From: Phellopilus nigrolimitatus | Taxonomy: Eukaryota; Basidiomycota; Agaricomycetes; Hymenochaetales; Hymenochaetaceae | Direction of reading: 5' to 3' | NCBI GenBank assembly: GCA_021029095.1 | Contig: JAJOHG010000013.1 | Coordinates: 496,001-560,000, forward strand | DNA length: 64,000 nucleotides | In this document: one piece after another, positions 1 through 10,394 of the stretch | How the letters are laid out: the number at the start of each line of letters is the position of its first letter | How positions within the stretch are numbered: the first letter of the stretch is position 1 | Position numbers and translations under genes: made by a program | Notes under the pieces: model-generated | What the model saw: only the letters and a program-made list of their open reading frames with translations | Told to the model about the DNA's origin: nothing | Database searches by the model: none

Positions 1-4
1 ATAG

Positions 5-680
5 GGTGTTGAGAACGTGTATACGCAGCACAACCCCCACATTTCCCAGACTCTCGAAAATCTACTGAAAGGTCGTCTGAGGGAGACATCCTATCCCTTC
101 GTGGAGAGTCCGGGGCCAAACGCGAGCTTGCAACGGTCAGTCGCATTGAGATCTCGCTTGTGTTATTTTCTAACATGCGATCTGCTAGACCACAGGATGT
201 GATCATTTTCATGATTGGGGGTACGACGTACGAGGAGGCTCGTGTTGTCTCCCTTTTGAATCAAGACTTGAGCTCTGGTAGCGGGCCTCCGGGATCTGCG
301 ACAGCCTCCGCAGCAGGGACACGAATTCTGCTCGGCGGTACGACCGTACTCAACTCCAGCAGGTAATGATTAGATTTCTTAAGTATTCTCCGCGATAGTC
401 CTGAAGCCAAATCCCTGTTAGTTTCCTAGATATGGTTAGAAGCGCGGTAGTTGGCTTTCCCGCGACCGTGTATGATCCGCCACCGGAAACACCGTCGAAT
501 GCACCTGCGCTAAATTTGACTTTAGGAAACGTCAATGTTAGTCTTGGTGGTGCCAACACTGGTGTATTTCGCACGGATGGCAGGAGTGGGCCAAGTGTGC
601 AAACGGATGGGCTGAGAGATGGTGTTCGGAATTTACTGGGGAAGGTGAGGGAAGGCGTCGATCGGATTGGTCTTCAATAA
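5..680 (+). CDS. VPS45: Vps45, Sec1/Munc18-family vesicle-fusion regulator (3' end only)
   Basis: SM (Sec1/Munc18) protein that binds the endosomal/TGN syntaxin Tlg2 and controls SNARE assembly in traffic to the endosome and vacuole. Only the last three exons are present: 5-135, 189-362 and 422-680. Joined, they read through in one frame. The segment includes the conserved tail features NVYTQHNPHISQTLENLLKG and IIFMIGGTTYEEAR, then GTTVLNSSSFLD, where the last splice restores the SFLD motif typical of Vps45. After SFLD comes a longer, low-complexity extension (about 80 residues) ending at TAA 678-680. Positions 1-4 end in TAG and look like an intron acceptor. The 5' part lies outside the window. 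Confidence 0.9.
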
Positions 681-993
681 CGTCTGTAAATTGTGATCTT
701 TCTCGCTCGTAAATACCTTCCTCCGACCTGCGATACTACAAGACGCTTGTTCGAGATTGTTCTTGACGCGAGATTGTAATCAAATAAAGATTGCCGCAAC
801 AGAAGACGCGTACGGAAGTAGTCCATGAACGGAAGATCTGCGGCAAGTTGAGCGGCAACGCGCTGTGCAGCCTGTGTACACTCTTGGACACGTCGACACT
901 CGCTCGTCACGCAGCCTTTTTACCTCGACGCCTACTATCTGTGGCATCTCCTCCTTCCACTCTCTTTATTGATTATTGTATCTGGTTGGCAAC

Positions 994-2753
994 ATGGCGA
1001 AGGGCTTATTTGGAGGTCTCAAGGGCGTCGATGCCTTTGGCAAGGCAAGTTACGGCCTCAAGACACCGCGCTCTACACACAGAGCTTATTTGCGCGAAAT
1101 ATATAGACAATGGAGGATGTGAAGGTCAAGACGAGAACAGGGGCCTTCTGTGAGAATGACATGTCGTCGTGCTACAGTTGAGATTCTGACAAGCCCTGCA
1201 ACTCAGTGACCATCCTCTCGGCTGCTATTATTCTGGCCTTCAGCACGATCGAGTTTTTGGATTACCGTCGCGTCAACTTAGACACGTCAATTGTCGTCGA
1301 CAAAAGTCGCGGAGAACGACTGACTGTGCAAATGAATGTGACGTTTCCGAAAGTGCCTTGCTATTGTGTGTCTGTCGCCACAACTCCGCCCGCTGTTCCT
1401 ACCGAACTGACATGACCCTTGTCGCGTAGTGTTGAGTCTCGATGTTATGGACATCAGTGGCGAACAGCAAAGAGACCTCGCGCACAACATCATCAAGACG
1501 CGTCTCGCCGAGTCTGGCATCCCCGTCCCGGATTCTCACAGCGCGGAGCTGCGCAACAAGCTCGATGTCATGAATGATCAGACGAAGGACGGCTACTGTG
1601 GCTCATGCTATGGCGGCGTGGGGCCCGAGAACGGTTGCTGTAATACGTGCGAGGAGGTCCGCACTGCGTATGTGAATAAGGGGTGGAGTTTCAACAACCC
1701 GGACGCGATCGAGCAGGTGGGTAAACTACCGCTAGATTTCGATATATGATGCCAATCCTTAAGTATCATCAAGTGCGCACGGGAACACTGGTCAGACAAG
1801 CTCAAAGAGCAGGCGACGGAGGGTTGCAACGTCTCGGGTCGCATTCGGGTCAACAAAGTCATCGGAAACCTGCACCTCTCGCCTGGTCGCTCCTTCCAGA
1901 CCAACTACATGAATATTCATGAGCTGGTACCGTACTTGAAAGAAGACGGGGGACGCCACGACTTCGGCCACACCATTTACGATCTCTCATTCGAGGCGGA
2001 CGATGAGTACAACTTCTCCAAGAAGGAGAAGGGTAAGCAAATGAAAAAGAAGCTTGGCCTTGACGGGAACCCGCTGGATGGTGCTGTTGGAATTGTGGGC
2101 CTTTCTTTTGTTATGGTGTACGTCGTAAGACTTATTCATGGCTTGAATTGCTAGGCCAGGTCTCCCCAGTACATGTTTCAGTACTTTTTAAAGGTCGTGT
2201 CGACTAAATTCGAACTCCTCGACGGACAGACGGTGCGTTTTCCATGGAGGGAAAGGTTGTTTTCGACACTTGTGTTCATGCGGATAAAAACCAGGTAAAA
2301 ACGCATCAATATAGCGCGACCCACTTCGAGCGCGACCTCGCTTCCGGAGCCCAGAGTCAGACGAAAGAGGGCGTTCACATTACGCACGCAAATACGGGCA
2401 TGCCAGGTGAGCAACCAAGCATTTACTACTGTAGAGTTCATGTAATAAAACTTGAATCAATAGGTCTGTTTATCAACTATGAGATCTCTCCTCTTCTCGT
2501 CGTGCACAGTGAGACTCGACAGTCTTTCGCACACTTCCTGACCTCGTAAGTCTAAATTTGTATTTCGTTTTGATTTGCACGCAGAGATTTTAACCGTTTT
2601 GCAATCGGCATTAGGACGTGCGCCATCGTTGGTGGTGTCCTTACCATAGCGACTATCGTAGACAGCGTGCTGTTTGCAACGGGGAAGAGGCTGAAGAAAG
2701 GTGCTGTAGCAAGTGTCGGTGGTAACGGGTACAGCAGTAGCAAGCTCATGTAA
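994..2753 (+). CDS. ERV46: Erv46/ERGIC3-type ER-Golgi cargo receptor
   Basis: Component of the Erv41-Erv46 receptor that cycles between ER and Golgi in COPII/COPI vesicles and retrieves ER luminal proteins. Nine exons can be placed: 994-1044, 1107-1149, 1207-1365, 1430-1716, 1774-2094, 2155-2232, 2295-2406, 2464-2545 and 2615-2753. Together they give 1272 nt, 423 residues, in frame. Family marks are an N-terminal membrane segment (TILSAAIILAFSTIEFLDYR), DISGEQQ, cysteine pairs in GYCGSCYGG and CCNTCEEV, MFQYFLKVV, LFINYEISPLLV and the C-terminal membrane segment around CAIVGGVLTIATIVDSV. The first intron begins with GC (AG|GCAAGT) rather than GT. Length fits the family. No defect is seen. Confidence 0.93.
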
Positions 2754-3423
2754 CGCCGTCTATATTATATTGATGGAAGGGATTTCTATGTATTATTTTT
2801 CCTGCGTTGATATTTCGGTTTCGATGTCAATAAGTTTACATCCACTTGCAAGAAAGAACGAGGACAGTGGTTCCATATTACAGACTTGGTTCCATACGCC
2901 TCTCTCAGTGAACCGAAGCCACAGCATGAATAAAGATGAAGAGATGGATAAAATCAGTCGTCAAAAGAAGAGATATGCAATGAAGCATTGCATCGGCGAA
3001 GAATATGTATGAGTCAGAACTTCGAAAAAAAAAGTGTGCAGGATGCTAGACTGCGCGACAGTCATTAATTATATCATCTGCGGCCTGCCGCCTTCCTCCC
3101 CACTTGTATGAATATGTGCCAACAACCACCTTCTACAGTGTCCTTGAGTACATGTCTCCGAGGGAAGGGCTGCGCATAAACTTAATAGCAATAGAATCAG
3201 AATTTGTATAGAAGTCCGTTTACATCAGAATACGCGGCAGTGGCTGCACAAGATATTAGAACAAATTCCTTCAATATGGAACTATCCACTGCATACGAAG
3301 GAAGGCTGACTGTAATCACTGCGAGATGACGCGAGTTTGGCTTAATCCGTGGGTTCATTATGACCAGTCACATTAGTTTTGCGAATGATTGTAAAAGAAT
3401 TTGACAAAGGTCAAAAAGGCACG
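2754..3423. other. Intergenic, no gene seen
   Basis: AT-rich spacer downstream of ERV46. It should contain that gene's 3' untranslated region and the region beyond the tRNA gene. Open frames here are short and lack splice or family support. Confidence 0.5.
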
Positions 3424-3429
3424 AAAAAA
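3424..3429 (-). terminator. RNA polymerase III T-run terminator of the tRNA gene
   Basis: Six A on the + strand, hence TTTTTT on the transcribed minus strand, about 20 nt after the tRNA 3' end. This is the usual Pol III stop signal. Confidence 0.7.
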
Positions 3430-3448
3430 GCCAACGTTACCCTTTGCA

Positions 3449-3537
3449 TGCATTAAGAGGGAATCGAACCCCCGGCGGGTCGACATCTTTGTTCTCCTTC
3501 ATGGCAACGACCCAGGTTACCACTACCCCATTAATGC
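3449..3537 (-). tRNA. tRNA-Gly (anticodon GCC) with an 18-nt intron
   Basis: Read on the minus strand, a full cloverleaf folds. The acceptor is GCATTAA paired with TTAATGC (7 bp). The D stem is GGGT/ACCT around AGTGGTA. The anticodon stem is GGTCG/CGACC. A 4-nt variable loop follows, then a T stem GGGGG/CCCTC with loop TTCGATT and discriminator A at 3449. The anticodon loop reads TTGCCA, then 18 extra bases, then T, so the intron sits at the canonical 37/38 position and the anticodon is GCC. Mature length without CCA is 71 nt. A Pol III T-run follows. The D-loop and T-loop also supply the internal A and B box promoter. Confidence 0.88.
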
Positions 3538-4194
3538 TTTGTAAGTCAACTAAAAATGACCTATAAGTACACCGCCAACTGAGTCAAGTGTTGTTAAGAT
3601 AGACGGAGGTAAACACCTTAGAAGTGTTGCAAATAGTGTTGAATAATGGGTCGTGGAAATGTTGATACGAGATTTTTTGGGAAAACATAATTGAAATGTT
3701 TCAATTAAATACACATATTATGTTTGGGGCAAATTAGTAAAAAAAAGGGATGATTGTCTGTGGAATCAAGATTTATATTTCTGTCATCTGGAGGATATAG
3801 TGTAAGGTTTTTTAATGCTACAACAAATGTTAATACAGGGGTTGTGTCAGATGTTAGCTGAGCATTTGCCGACAAATGTTTTTTAGACATTTTCGGCGAC
3901 ATCCGAGTGATGTATCTGGAGGCGTTCAAACAACTTCAACCAATAAGTAATCTGCCTTCATAAGAGGATATGTTGTAACAACACAACACAATGGTGCGAT
4001 GGAATGCTACAAGTCATGTATAGCAACAACATGATTTTGATCATAAAAATATGAGCAGCAAGTAATAAAGTTTATGTAATCTCTCTTTTTTTTTTGTTCA
4101 CACGAACTTATGCGCTGTCGCACTCTGAAGTAAACTTGACTCTTACCAACTGTGCGACATCTTCCTATGTGTTCTTCTCAGCCTCCAGACAGTT
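3538..4194. other. Intergenic, no gene seen
   Basis: AT-rich sequence between the tRNA and the eIF2-gamma relic. No coding or RNA structure could be supported. Confidence 0.45.
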
Positions 4195-4262
4195 TTGTAC
4201 AGCTCCGACAAGAAGGACCACACGCCATGCAAGCACCCACATGAAGCTGCTTCGGCACATCT
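4195..4262 (+). repeat. Degenerate partial copy of an eIF2-gamma internal segment
   Basis: This stretch matches, by eye, the zinc-knuckle-like part of the eIF2-gamma relic at about 4793-4875. Shared landmarks are the SDK..D..PC coding block and the ATGAAGCTGCT(C/T)CGGCA block. Identity is roughly three quarters, with a gap of about 14 bases in this copy. It lies upstream of the start region of the same relic, where such a segment does not belong. It therefore looks like a second, scrambled fragment of the same gene family rather than part of a working reading frame. Confidence 0.6.
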
Positions 4263-4273
4263 CCATCACCAAC

Positions 4274-5960
4274 ACTTACAATGGCCGAAACGCTCCAATG
4301 AGTCGGACTCTGAGGACGAGGTGGAGGAGGAAGAAATCGAGACCGTCGAGATCGACCCAACAAAACTCTTGCCCTTGTCGCCCGAGGTTATTTCTAGGCA
4401 GGTGCGTGTCTGCTGTCTTAGGGATATCGTCGCGCGCGTTGAGCTCATTGGCTTGTCCTGGTAGGCGACAATAAATCTTGGTACATAAATTTCATTAGTC
4501 ATGCCGAATGCGAAATGCTCATTGCTGAGTACGAAATGTAACAGGCACAATCGGGCATGTCGCGCACGGGAAGTCGACAGTGGTGAAAGCCATCTCGGGG
4601 GTCATGACTGGGGGGTCATGACTGAAGAACGAGCTCGTCCGGAACATTACCATAAAACTGGGCTATGCGAATGCAAAAGCGCGTCGCACCCCGCTTTTCT
4701 CTCGTGCTTTTCCATCTCACGGTGGCAAGAAATAGATGTATAAATGCGAGAACGAGGCGTGTCCGCGACCGGGCTGCTACCGCTCGTACCGTTCCGACAA
4801 GGAAGATCGTCCGCCGTGCGAGCGCCCTGGATGCGGGCATCGCATGAAGCTGCTCCGGCATGGCTCCTTCGTCGACTGTCCCGGACACGATATCCTCATG
4901 GCCACCATGCTGAACGGTGCGGCAGTCATGGATGCTGCGCTCCTTCTTATCGCCGGGAATGAGTCGTGCCCGCAGCCCCAGACGTCTGAGCATCTCGCCG
5001 CCGTGGAGATAATGAAGCTCCAGAACATCATCATTCTGCAAAACAAAGTCGACCTGATCAAGGAGGCACAAGCGCTCGAGCACCAGAAGAGTATCACTGC
5101 GTTTGTAAAAGGTGCGTTGCGCCAACTGAGAAATAAAAACTTCTGCTACAGAGCTGAGAGGTGCGCGCATACAGTAGCGGAAGCGTCGCCCATCGTGCCG
5201 ATCTCCGCGCAGCTAAAATACAACATCGACGCAGTGAACGAGTACATCGTGAAGCGGATCCCGATCCCGGTGCGGGACTTCACGTCGTCGCCGCGGTTGA
5301 TCGTCATCCGCTCATTCGACGTGAACAAGCCTGGCGCGGAGGTCGACGAGCTGAAGGGCGGTGTCGCGGGCGGCTCGATCCTCACGGGCGTGCTCACGCT
5401 TGGCATGCGCGTCGAGATCCGCCCGGGCATCGTCACGAAGGACGTGCAGTGCCGTAACCGCTGCCGTCTGATCTTCAGCCGCATCGTCACGCTGCTCGCG
5501 GAGAACAACCAGCTGCAGTTCGCGGTGCCCGGCGGGCTCATCGGCGTGGGCACGATGATCGACCCGACGCCGTGCCGCGCGGACAGGCTCGTCGGGCAGG
5601 TGCTCGGCGCGGTGGGCAAGCTGCCCCAGATTTACACCGGTGCGTCGCACCATCCTTTTCACATTTTCTTCCGTGCGCTTACGCGCGTCCCTCTGCGCGC
5701 GCAGAGCTCGAGATCAGTTTGTTCCTCCTGCGGCGCCTGCTGGGCGTCAAAACCGAGGATAAGAAGACGACGAAGGTGACGAAGCTCGTGAAGAATGAGC
5801 TGCTGCTGATCAACATCGGCTCGACATAGACCGGCGGGTGCATGCTCAGCGTGAAGATGGACCTCGAGGCGCTCACGCATCGCATACCTGCGCCTCGACA
5901 CCCGGCTCTGCGCTGGTGCCGCCCGTACATTGGATATGGCACACAAGCACTTACATCACG
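4274..5960 (+). pseudogene. eIF2-gamma (translation initiation factor 2, GTPase subunit) pseudogene
   Basis: The parent protein delivers initiator tRNA to the ribosome. Long stretches are clear: the acidic N-terminus, [19 protein letters not shown] (P-loop), the Cys block [27 protein letters not shown], and the domain-II region up to LLINIGST. Several introns keep good borders. The gene is nevertheless dead. ATG at 4279 is out of frame with the acidic N-terminal coding. A TGA lies in frame near 4619, within a duplicated 12-nt unit (GGGGTCATGACT). The donor after the GYANAK codons has become GCGCGT. A TAG follows INIGST at 5827-5829, and the last 60 or so residues normal for the family are unrecognisable. 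Nonsense changes as well as indels argue against simple sequencing error. An intact copy must exist elsewhere, because the gene is essential. Confidence 0.75.
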
Positions 5961-6668
5961 GTGCTGGGGGCGAGGCAGGCGACAAATAACAGAGTAAACG
6001 CGAAAGCAGGCAACGACACACCCGTTCCGCCCTGTTGCGCAGCTCTACTTTCCATACGTTCTTTTTGTCTTACTTGATGTTATTATATATAATTGAATAT
6101 TATTAAAATGTAAATGCCAGAGCCCGATAGCGTGATTACAGATGTCTAGATAATCTTGGTGGGTGTTGCCATTATGTGACAGGATGCTACGTTTTCGAGT
6201 CACTCGCAAGAATGTTTTTTAAATGTTCATCGGCTATATTGAATGAACACTTGCGGCAGCGGCCGACCCACAGTTGCCGAAAGCCTCGTAAAAACATCAT
6301 CGAGTATGTTGCATTCACGTGCCCTTGAAAAGGTTGCTCCGAGGTCATTCGGTCACATATGTCAAAGACTCATTGGGAAATGGTATAACAACATGGCCTA
6401 TCTAAAAATGCTCAAACAATTTGCATAATGATATTCATAATACATTTTTCTAGGAGTCACATTTCATTCTTGTCACGGCATTCAAGCAGCGCAACCACAA
6501 TCTTTATTAAACATCTTCTTCAACTTGCGGTGTAGCAGTCAAAATAAATATGTACTTGTCCGCATAGAAATTGCCTTGACAGCTCTTTGGAGTCGCGGGC
6601 CAGATTCAAACGAAATGTCATCTCGCGATGATTGGCCGAATTATTAACCGCCTCTACTTACCCCCAGG
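5961..6668. other. Intergenic, no gene seen
   Basis: Spacer between two gene relics. Short open frames only; none recognised. Confidence 0.4.
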
Positions 6669-6990
6669 TACCTCGTGTACAATCTGCGCAAGGGCGGCGG
6701 CGACTCGACGGACAAGTACATGTACTTCAAGTCGACGGAGCTCATCGCGGGCGTGAAAGATATGCGTTTCCAGGCACTCATGTCTGACATCCTCCACTGG
6801 CATTACCAAGATCGACAACATGGTGTCCATGAGCGACATGTGCACCTTTCCTTTAGCGAATTGAGGTTTTGGGTCTCATTTTGTAATTTTGCTCTTCGAA
6901 ATTGTAGGAAATACAACACGATCGTCCAGTCTCTAACATCGTCCGAAAGCGCTACGACCTCCCTGGTTTGTCCCAAATTCTATTCCTTCC
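6669..6990 (+). pseudogene. URC1 / GTP-cyclohydrolase-II-like fragment (uracil catabolism family)
   Basis: Just after an acceptor-like CCCCCAG, the frame reads YLVYNLRKGGGDSTDKYMYF, then ELIAGVKDMRFQALMSDIL. After a frame slip it continues GITKIDNMVSMSDM. These blocks resemble the C-terminal half of fungal Urc1, a GTP cyclohydrolase II-like enzyme of the pyrimidine catabolic pathway. The N-terminal half is absent upstream, there is at least one frameshift near 6800, and downstream coding decays. I recognise the family from memory of its motifs, so identification is moderate. That the piece is broken is clear. It sits between the eIF2-gamma relic and another relic, on the same strand. Confidence 0.55.
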
Positions 6991-7341
6991 CATACGTTCG
7001 TATTTGCTCAGATTTGCGCGGGCAACCAATCTATATGTAGAGCGAGCATGATAGGCATGAGGGATTGTCGACCCACTTTCATATCACTTCAAATGGAAGC
7101 ACAGTGATGGCTTTTCATGATGTGGCTGTTACGTGAGCGCGCTGTTCGCGAGTTCCCAAATACGGCCCTCCAAGGGGCAACTGAATCCCACGACAATCGC
7201 TATGTGAACCAGCATGCATGAACTCGAAATTTGGTGGCAAACCGACACACTGCGTCTGAGGAAGTATGTTTGAAAATTTGGACGATCGTACGGACAACAG
7301 CATGCAAAAGTTGAGACATTCTAGTTGTATTTCGTTTCGCA

Positions 7342-7660
7342 GATACGCTTGTCTTGACTCTGAACTCTCTTTTAACTGGTCTGGGGATTCCGATCGTCCT
7401 GGAGAATTCTTTCGACCTTATGCCGTCCCTGATCCTTGCCACTTTCGAGTCTATGCTCAGAACTCGTCCCCAAATCACCGCGGAAACGCGTAAATCAGCG
7501 ACCTACTGCTCGTGTAGAGGCCATGAAGATATTTAAAGGAGTTCTCGAAGACGGCGTTCTCGGTATCGATGTTGGCCTAGAAGAGACAGACCCGAGGCGC
7601 CTGGCAGAAGGACAGCACGAAGAAGTGGTATACATTGCAGAGATTCTGTGTTGAGTCGCC
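7342..7660 (+). pseudogene. Fragment of a conserved fungal protein of unknown function
   Basis: Two overlapping frames read as one protein split by a single-base shift near 7500. The first contains LNSLLTGLGIPIVLENSFDL and PSLILATFESMLRTRP. The second contains ARVEAMKIFKGVLED, VLGIDVGLEETDP and EEVVYIAEILC, followed at once by TGA. No start exon or downstream exon was found. The pattern (leucine-rich, no catalytic motif) is reminiscent of a fungal coiled-coil/spindle-associated family such as DUF5745, but I am not certain. It is the third broken same-strand fragment in a row. It converges on the viperin gene. Confidence 0.5.
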
Positions 7661-8211
7661 ATTTGTATTGGGACTTGGCGAGAATTCGATGCGTGTCGGA
7701 TGTCCCACCCTTGTACCGTCCGGTACAATGCCGCCCACCTTCATCGACGGATGGCCGAAGCATTCATCTTGCTCAGTGTCGAGAAAAATAATTTCATTTC
7801 CGCCGCCAAACTGACATATTTGGAAATTCCTTGCGCAGTTTGCTTTCACTGAAAGTACATACAGTAAGATGTGACTGTAATTTTGCAGTGTTTAGTCCAT
7901 TCTGTTGTTTATGCTCCGACAAACCACGGGATACGTCTCTAAAGGTCTGGAAGCAATTCTCATCCGTTGGAAATTTTCATTGTTACATGTCTTTTTGAAG
8001 CACTATTTGAGCAGAAGGTGGCACCGTCCAAAACACGCGCGGCAATCTCGCAAGTCTTAATAAATATGGCAATTTATTTCATTTCAACTCACCCGCGATT
8101 GTTATTCTCGTTGCAGAGCTATAATCATAATCTCCTGAGGACAACAACTAAATGGTCCATGGTGTACATACACGGGGCCCTGCAATCAACAAGCATTTAT
8201 CATACATGAAG
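7661..8211. other. Intergenic, no gene seen
   Basis: AT-rich spacer between a relic and the 3' end of the viperin gene. It presumably holds the viperin 3' untranslated region. Confidence 0.4.
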
Positions 8212-9475
8212 CTACCAGTCAAGCTCAAGATCTGCTCCTTTCGGCACCTCTTTTGTCCAATCAAATATACCACCTCTTTCGATGAATGCTTTCTCGTTAT
8301 ACCCCGCATCTTTTAGAGCTTCGGCGACGCCGACCTTCAAAACTGACCTACCCGGTTTCTTATCTCCTCCTTGGCAGTTGAGGAAGCTATTAAAATGACA
8401 TTGTAATTCACAAATTTGATTCCAACTCGTACACGCACCATAAGTTCTCATCTAGAAGGAGATACGAGTCCTTCATCGCGTCATTGTCCTCCGGAACAAG
8501 GCTCTTCTGGTCCTTGTGCCGCTCGAGGAAAGCCTTGAATTGCACATCTGTGACCACAAGGTCACGTGCATCTCGTAGTGAACCCGTCTCCTTGCCGGTA
8601 TTTTCTGAATCAAGGAGTAGAACTTGAAAAACCTGAATATTCTCGCAACATGAATATGACATGCAGGAAACAGTTGCAAAGCTTCTTGCCTTCCAGCGGA
8701 AAGGATTGATCTCCTGTATTGAATCATTCATGTCTTCCTCCCAATTATGTCTGAACAAACGTTATCACCAACATACGTTAGTTCTTGTAGATATCTTCAA
8801 TGCAGGTGTCGGATTCCTAACTTAGTAACAACGCTATTCAGCTTGACCATGATCCGACGTTTTCTACACCTGGTGAAGATATTGGCATTGAAGGTGATAA
8901 ACAGAAAACGAATGCTTTTACCATTCAGCGACCTGAAAGACACGCCGGATGTGCCCAGTGCGTCCGCCGTCGGATCTCCCCAATAGGATATTTGTCTCCG
9001 GGTCGAACGAGTCAATGGAAATGGCCATGAAGTCGAGGTACTTCCCGTATGTGTCCAACCACTTCTCAGTAACCTTCGACCCGTTGTTAACGACAGAGCA
9101 AGACTCGAGGCCGAGCTCCTCCTTGCAGAACTTGAAGAGCTCCCCCATGAATTTCGCTTGGAGGAAGGGCTCCCCACCGCTGATATTCAGCTTCTTCATG
9201 CCGGCTGCTGCGAGCATGCGCATCGCCTTCTTGGCCTCGTCGAGCGGGAGAATATCCAACGTTTTCGAAGTATGAAAGCAGAAAGCGCACGTATAATTAC
9301 ATTGCCTGAAGGGGGTTTGGGTTATTGAATCACTTGGTTGTCTTTGCGCGACAAAGCATTCTGAGACTTACCGGTGGGGGAAATAATTCACGGAGACGGG
9401 AACAACGGTCGATGTATGCACCTGCACCTCTGATTGGGAGGGCGCGGTCGTCAGGGAAGAAATCCAGTCGAGCAT
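8212..9475 (-). CDS. Viperin-type radical SAM enzyme (RSAD2 homologue)
   Basis: Viperins reductively cleave SAM with a [4Fe-4S] cluster. Animal enzymes turn CTP into ddhCTP, a chain terminator of viral RNA synthesis. Prokaryotic ones make related ddh-nucleotides against phage. Six exons join in frame to 321 residues: 9372-9475, 8922-9305, 8822-8869, 8690-8750, 8439-8632 and 8212-8386. The cluster motif CNYTCAFCFHT is intact (Cys-x3-Cys-x2-Cys). It is followed by LNISGGEPFLQ, ISIDSFDPE, VKLNSVV, NPFRWKVFQ, LVPEDNDAMKDSYLLLDE, FLNC and the C-terminal LDW, all viperin hallmarks. The N-terminus is short (about 30 residues before SVNY) and lacks the long amphipathic ER-anchoring helix of animal viperins. 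One intron is GC-AG (after 8690). No UMP/CMP kinase lies next door. Confidence 0.9.
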
Positions 9476-10394
9476 CGTCGGGACTTCAGAGGTGATATGC
9501 TATCGACAGACGGGACCTCCAGGAAGTGAACAAAGGATGTTCTTAAGAGAGCCCGGCAGCTCAGCGGATGTCCTCGGATGTCTCGAAGAAATAGCTTGGT
9601 TCCGGAAGAAACGCGCTTAAACAGAGTTACGTCAGGTCGAGAATACTTATATAAATAAACAAAATTGCTCGCGGCCGTGTGATATTCACTCCAAGTGTCT
9701 ACAAGTACTTGAATCGCATGAAATAATTTGGATGAAAGCCTGCGTTATTGGCTTTGATTATAAGAAAAGAAATTCCGTACGCCGCCAGGTAATCGATATC
9801 ATAACACTTGAGTATATTAGGATTGGAGGAAGCTTCGGGCTTGCTACGTACTGGTTATCATCGCAGAGCACGTTTCTAACCGCGTGTACTTCTTGCCACA
9901 TCGATCGATATTAAGTTCATTGTCCGTCTATGTCGAAGGTGAAATGCATTAGACGATGAACATTGAAGAGATGAACATGAATCCACATGGGGACAATGTG
10001 CGACAGGATTCCAACGTGCTGTTGTCCGGAGTTAAATCCTTGTCTCGTTGTCTCAGCACGCCCACTAAAGAAATAGAGCAGATGACCGTGAAGAGTGCGG
10101 AATGCCGTAGTCGACTTGCGACACGTCGAAGAGTCGTGCTAGCCTGCGTAGGAAAGAGTGATTAAATTTACGTTTACTCGGAATCGCTTCCATTGTTGAA
10201 CAACGGTACGTGTGGCCCGTCAACGGATAGCAGCAAAAGCATTGATTAATCCAGCGCACTTGGTAGAGTTACAATAAAAAGGGTATAGACCTCGTAAGGC
10301 ATCTGAGGCGGCGAACGGAGACATGAGTTTGCTTCGAGGACTTGGAGGGTGGAACACGTACTCACAGCAGCGTGACCAAATCCCGGATAGAACT
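9476..10394. other. Intergenic, no gene seen
   Basis: Upstream region of the viperin gene plus the 3' side of the next gene. No coding or RNA feature could be supported. Any viperin promoter elements would lie at its left end. Confidence 0.45.

Noticed and set aside
4616..5170. 184-codon minus-strand open frame
   Set aside because: Mirror of the eIF2-gamma relic on the opposite strand; no independent support.
4195..8211. A second Pack-type element spanning the relic cluster
   Set aside because: No inverted repeats or target duplications were found around the relics by eye, so only the gene decay itself is reported.
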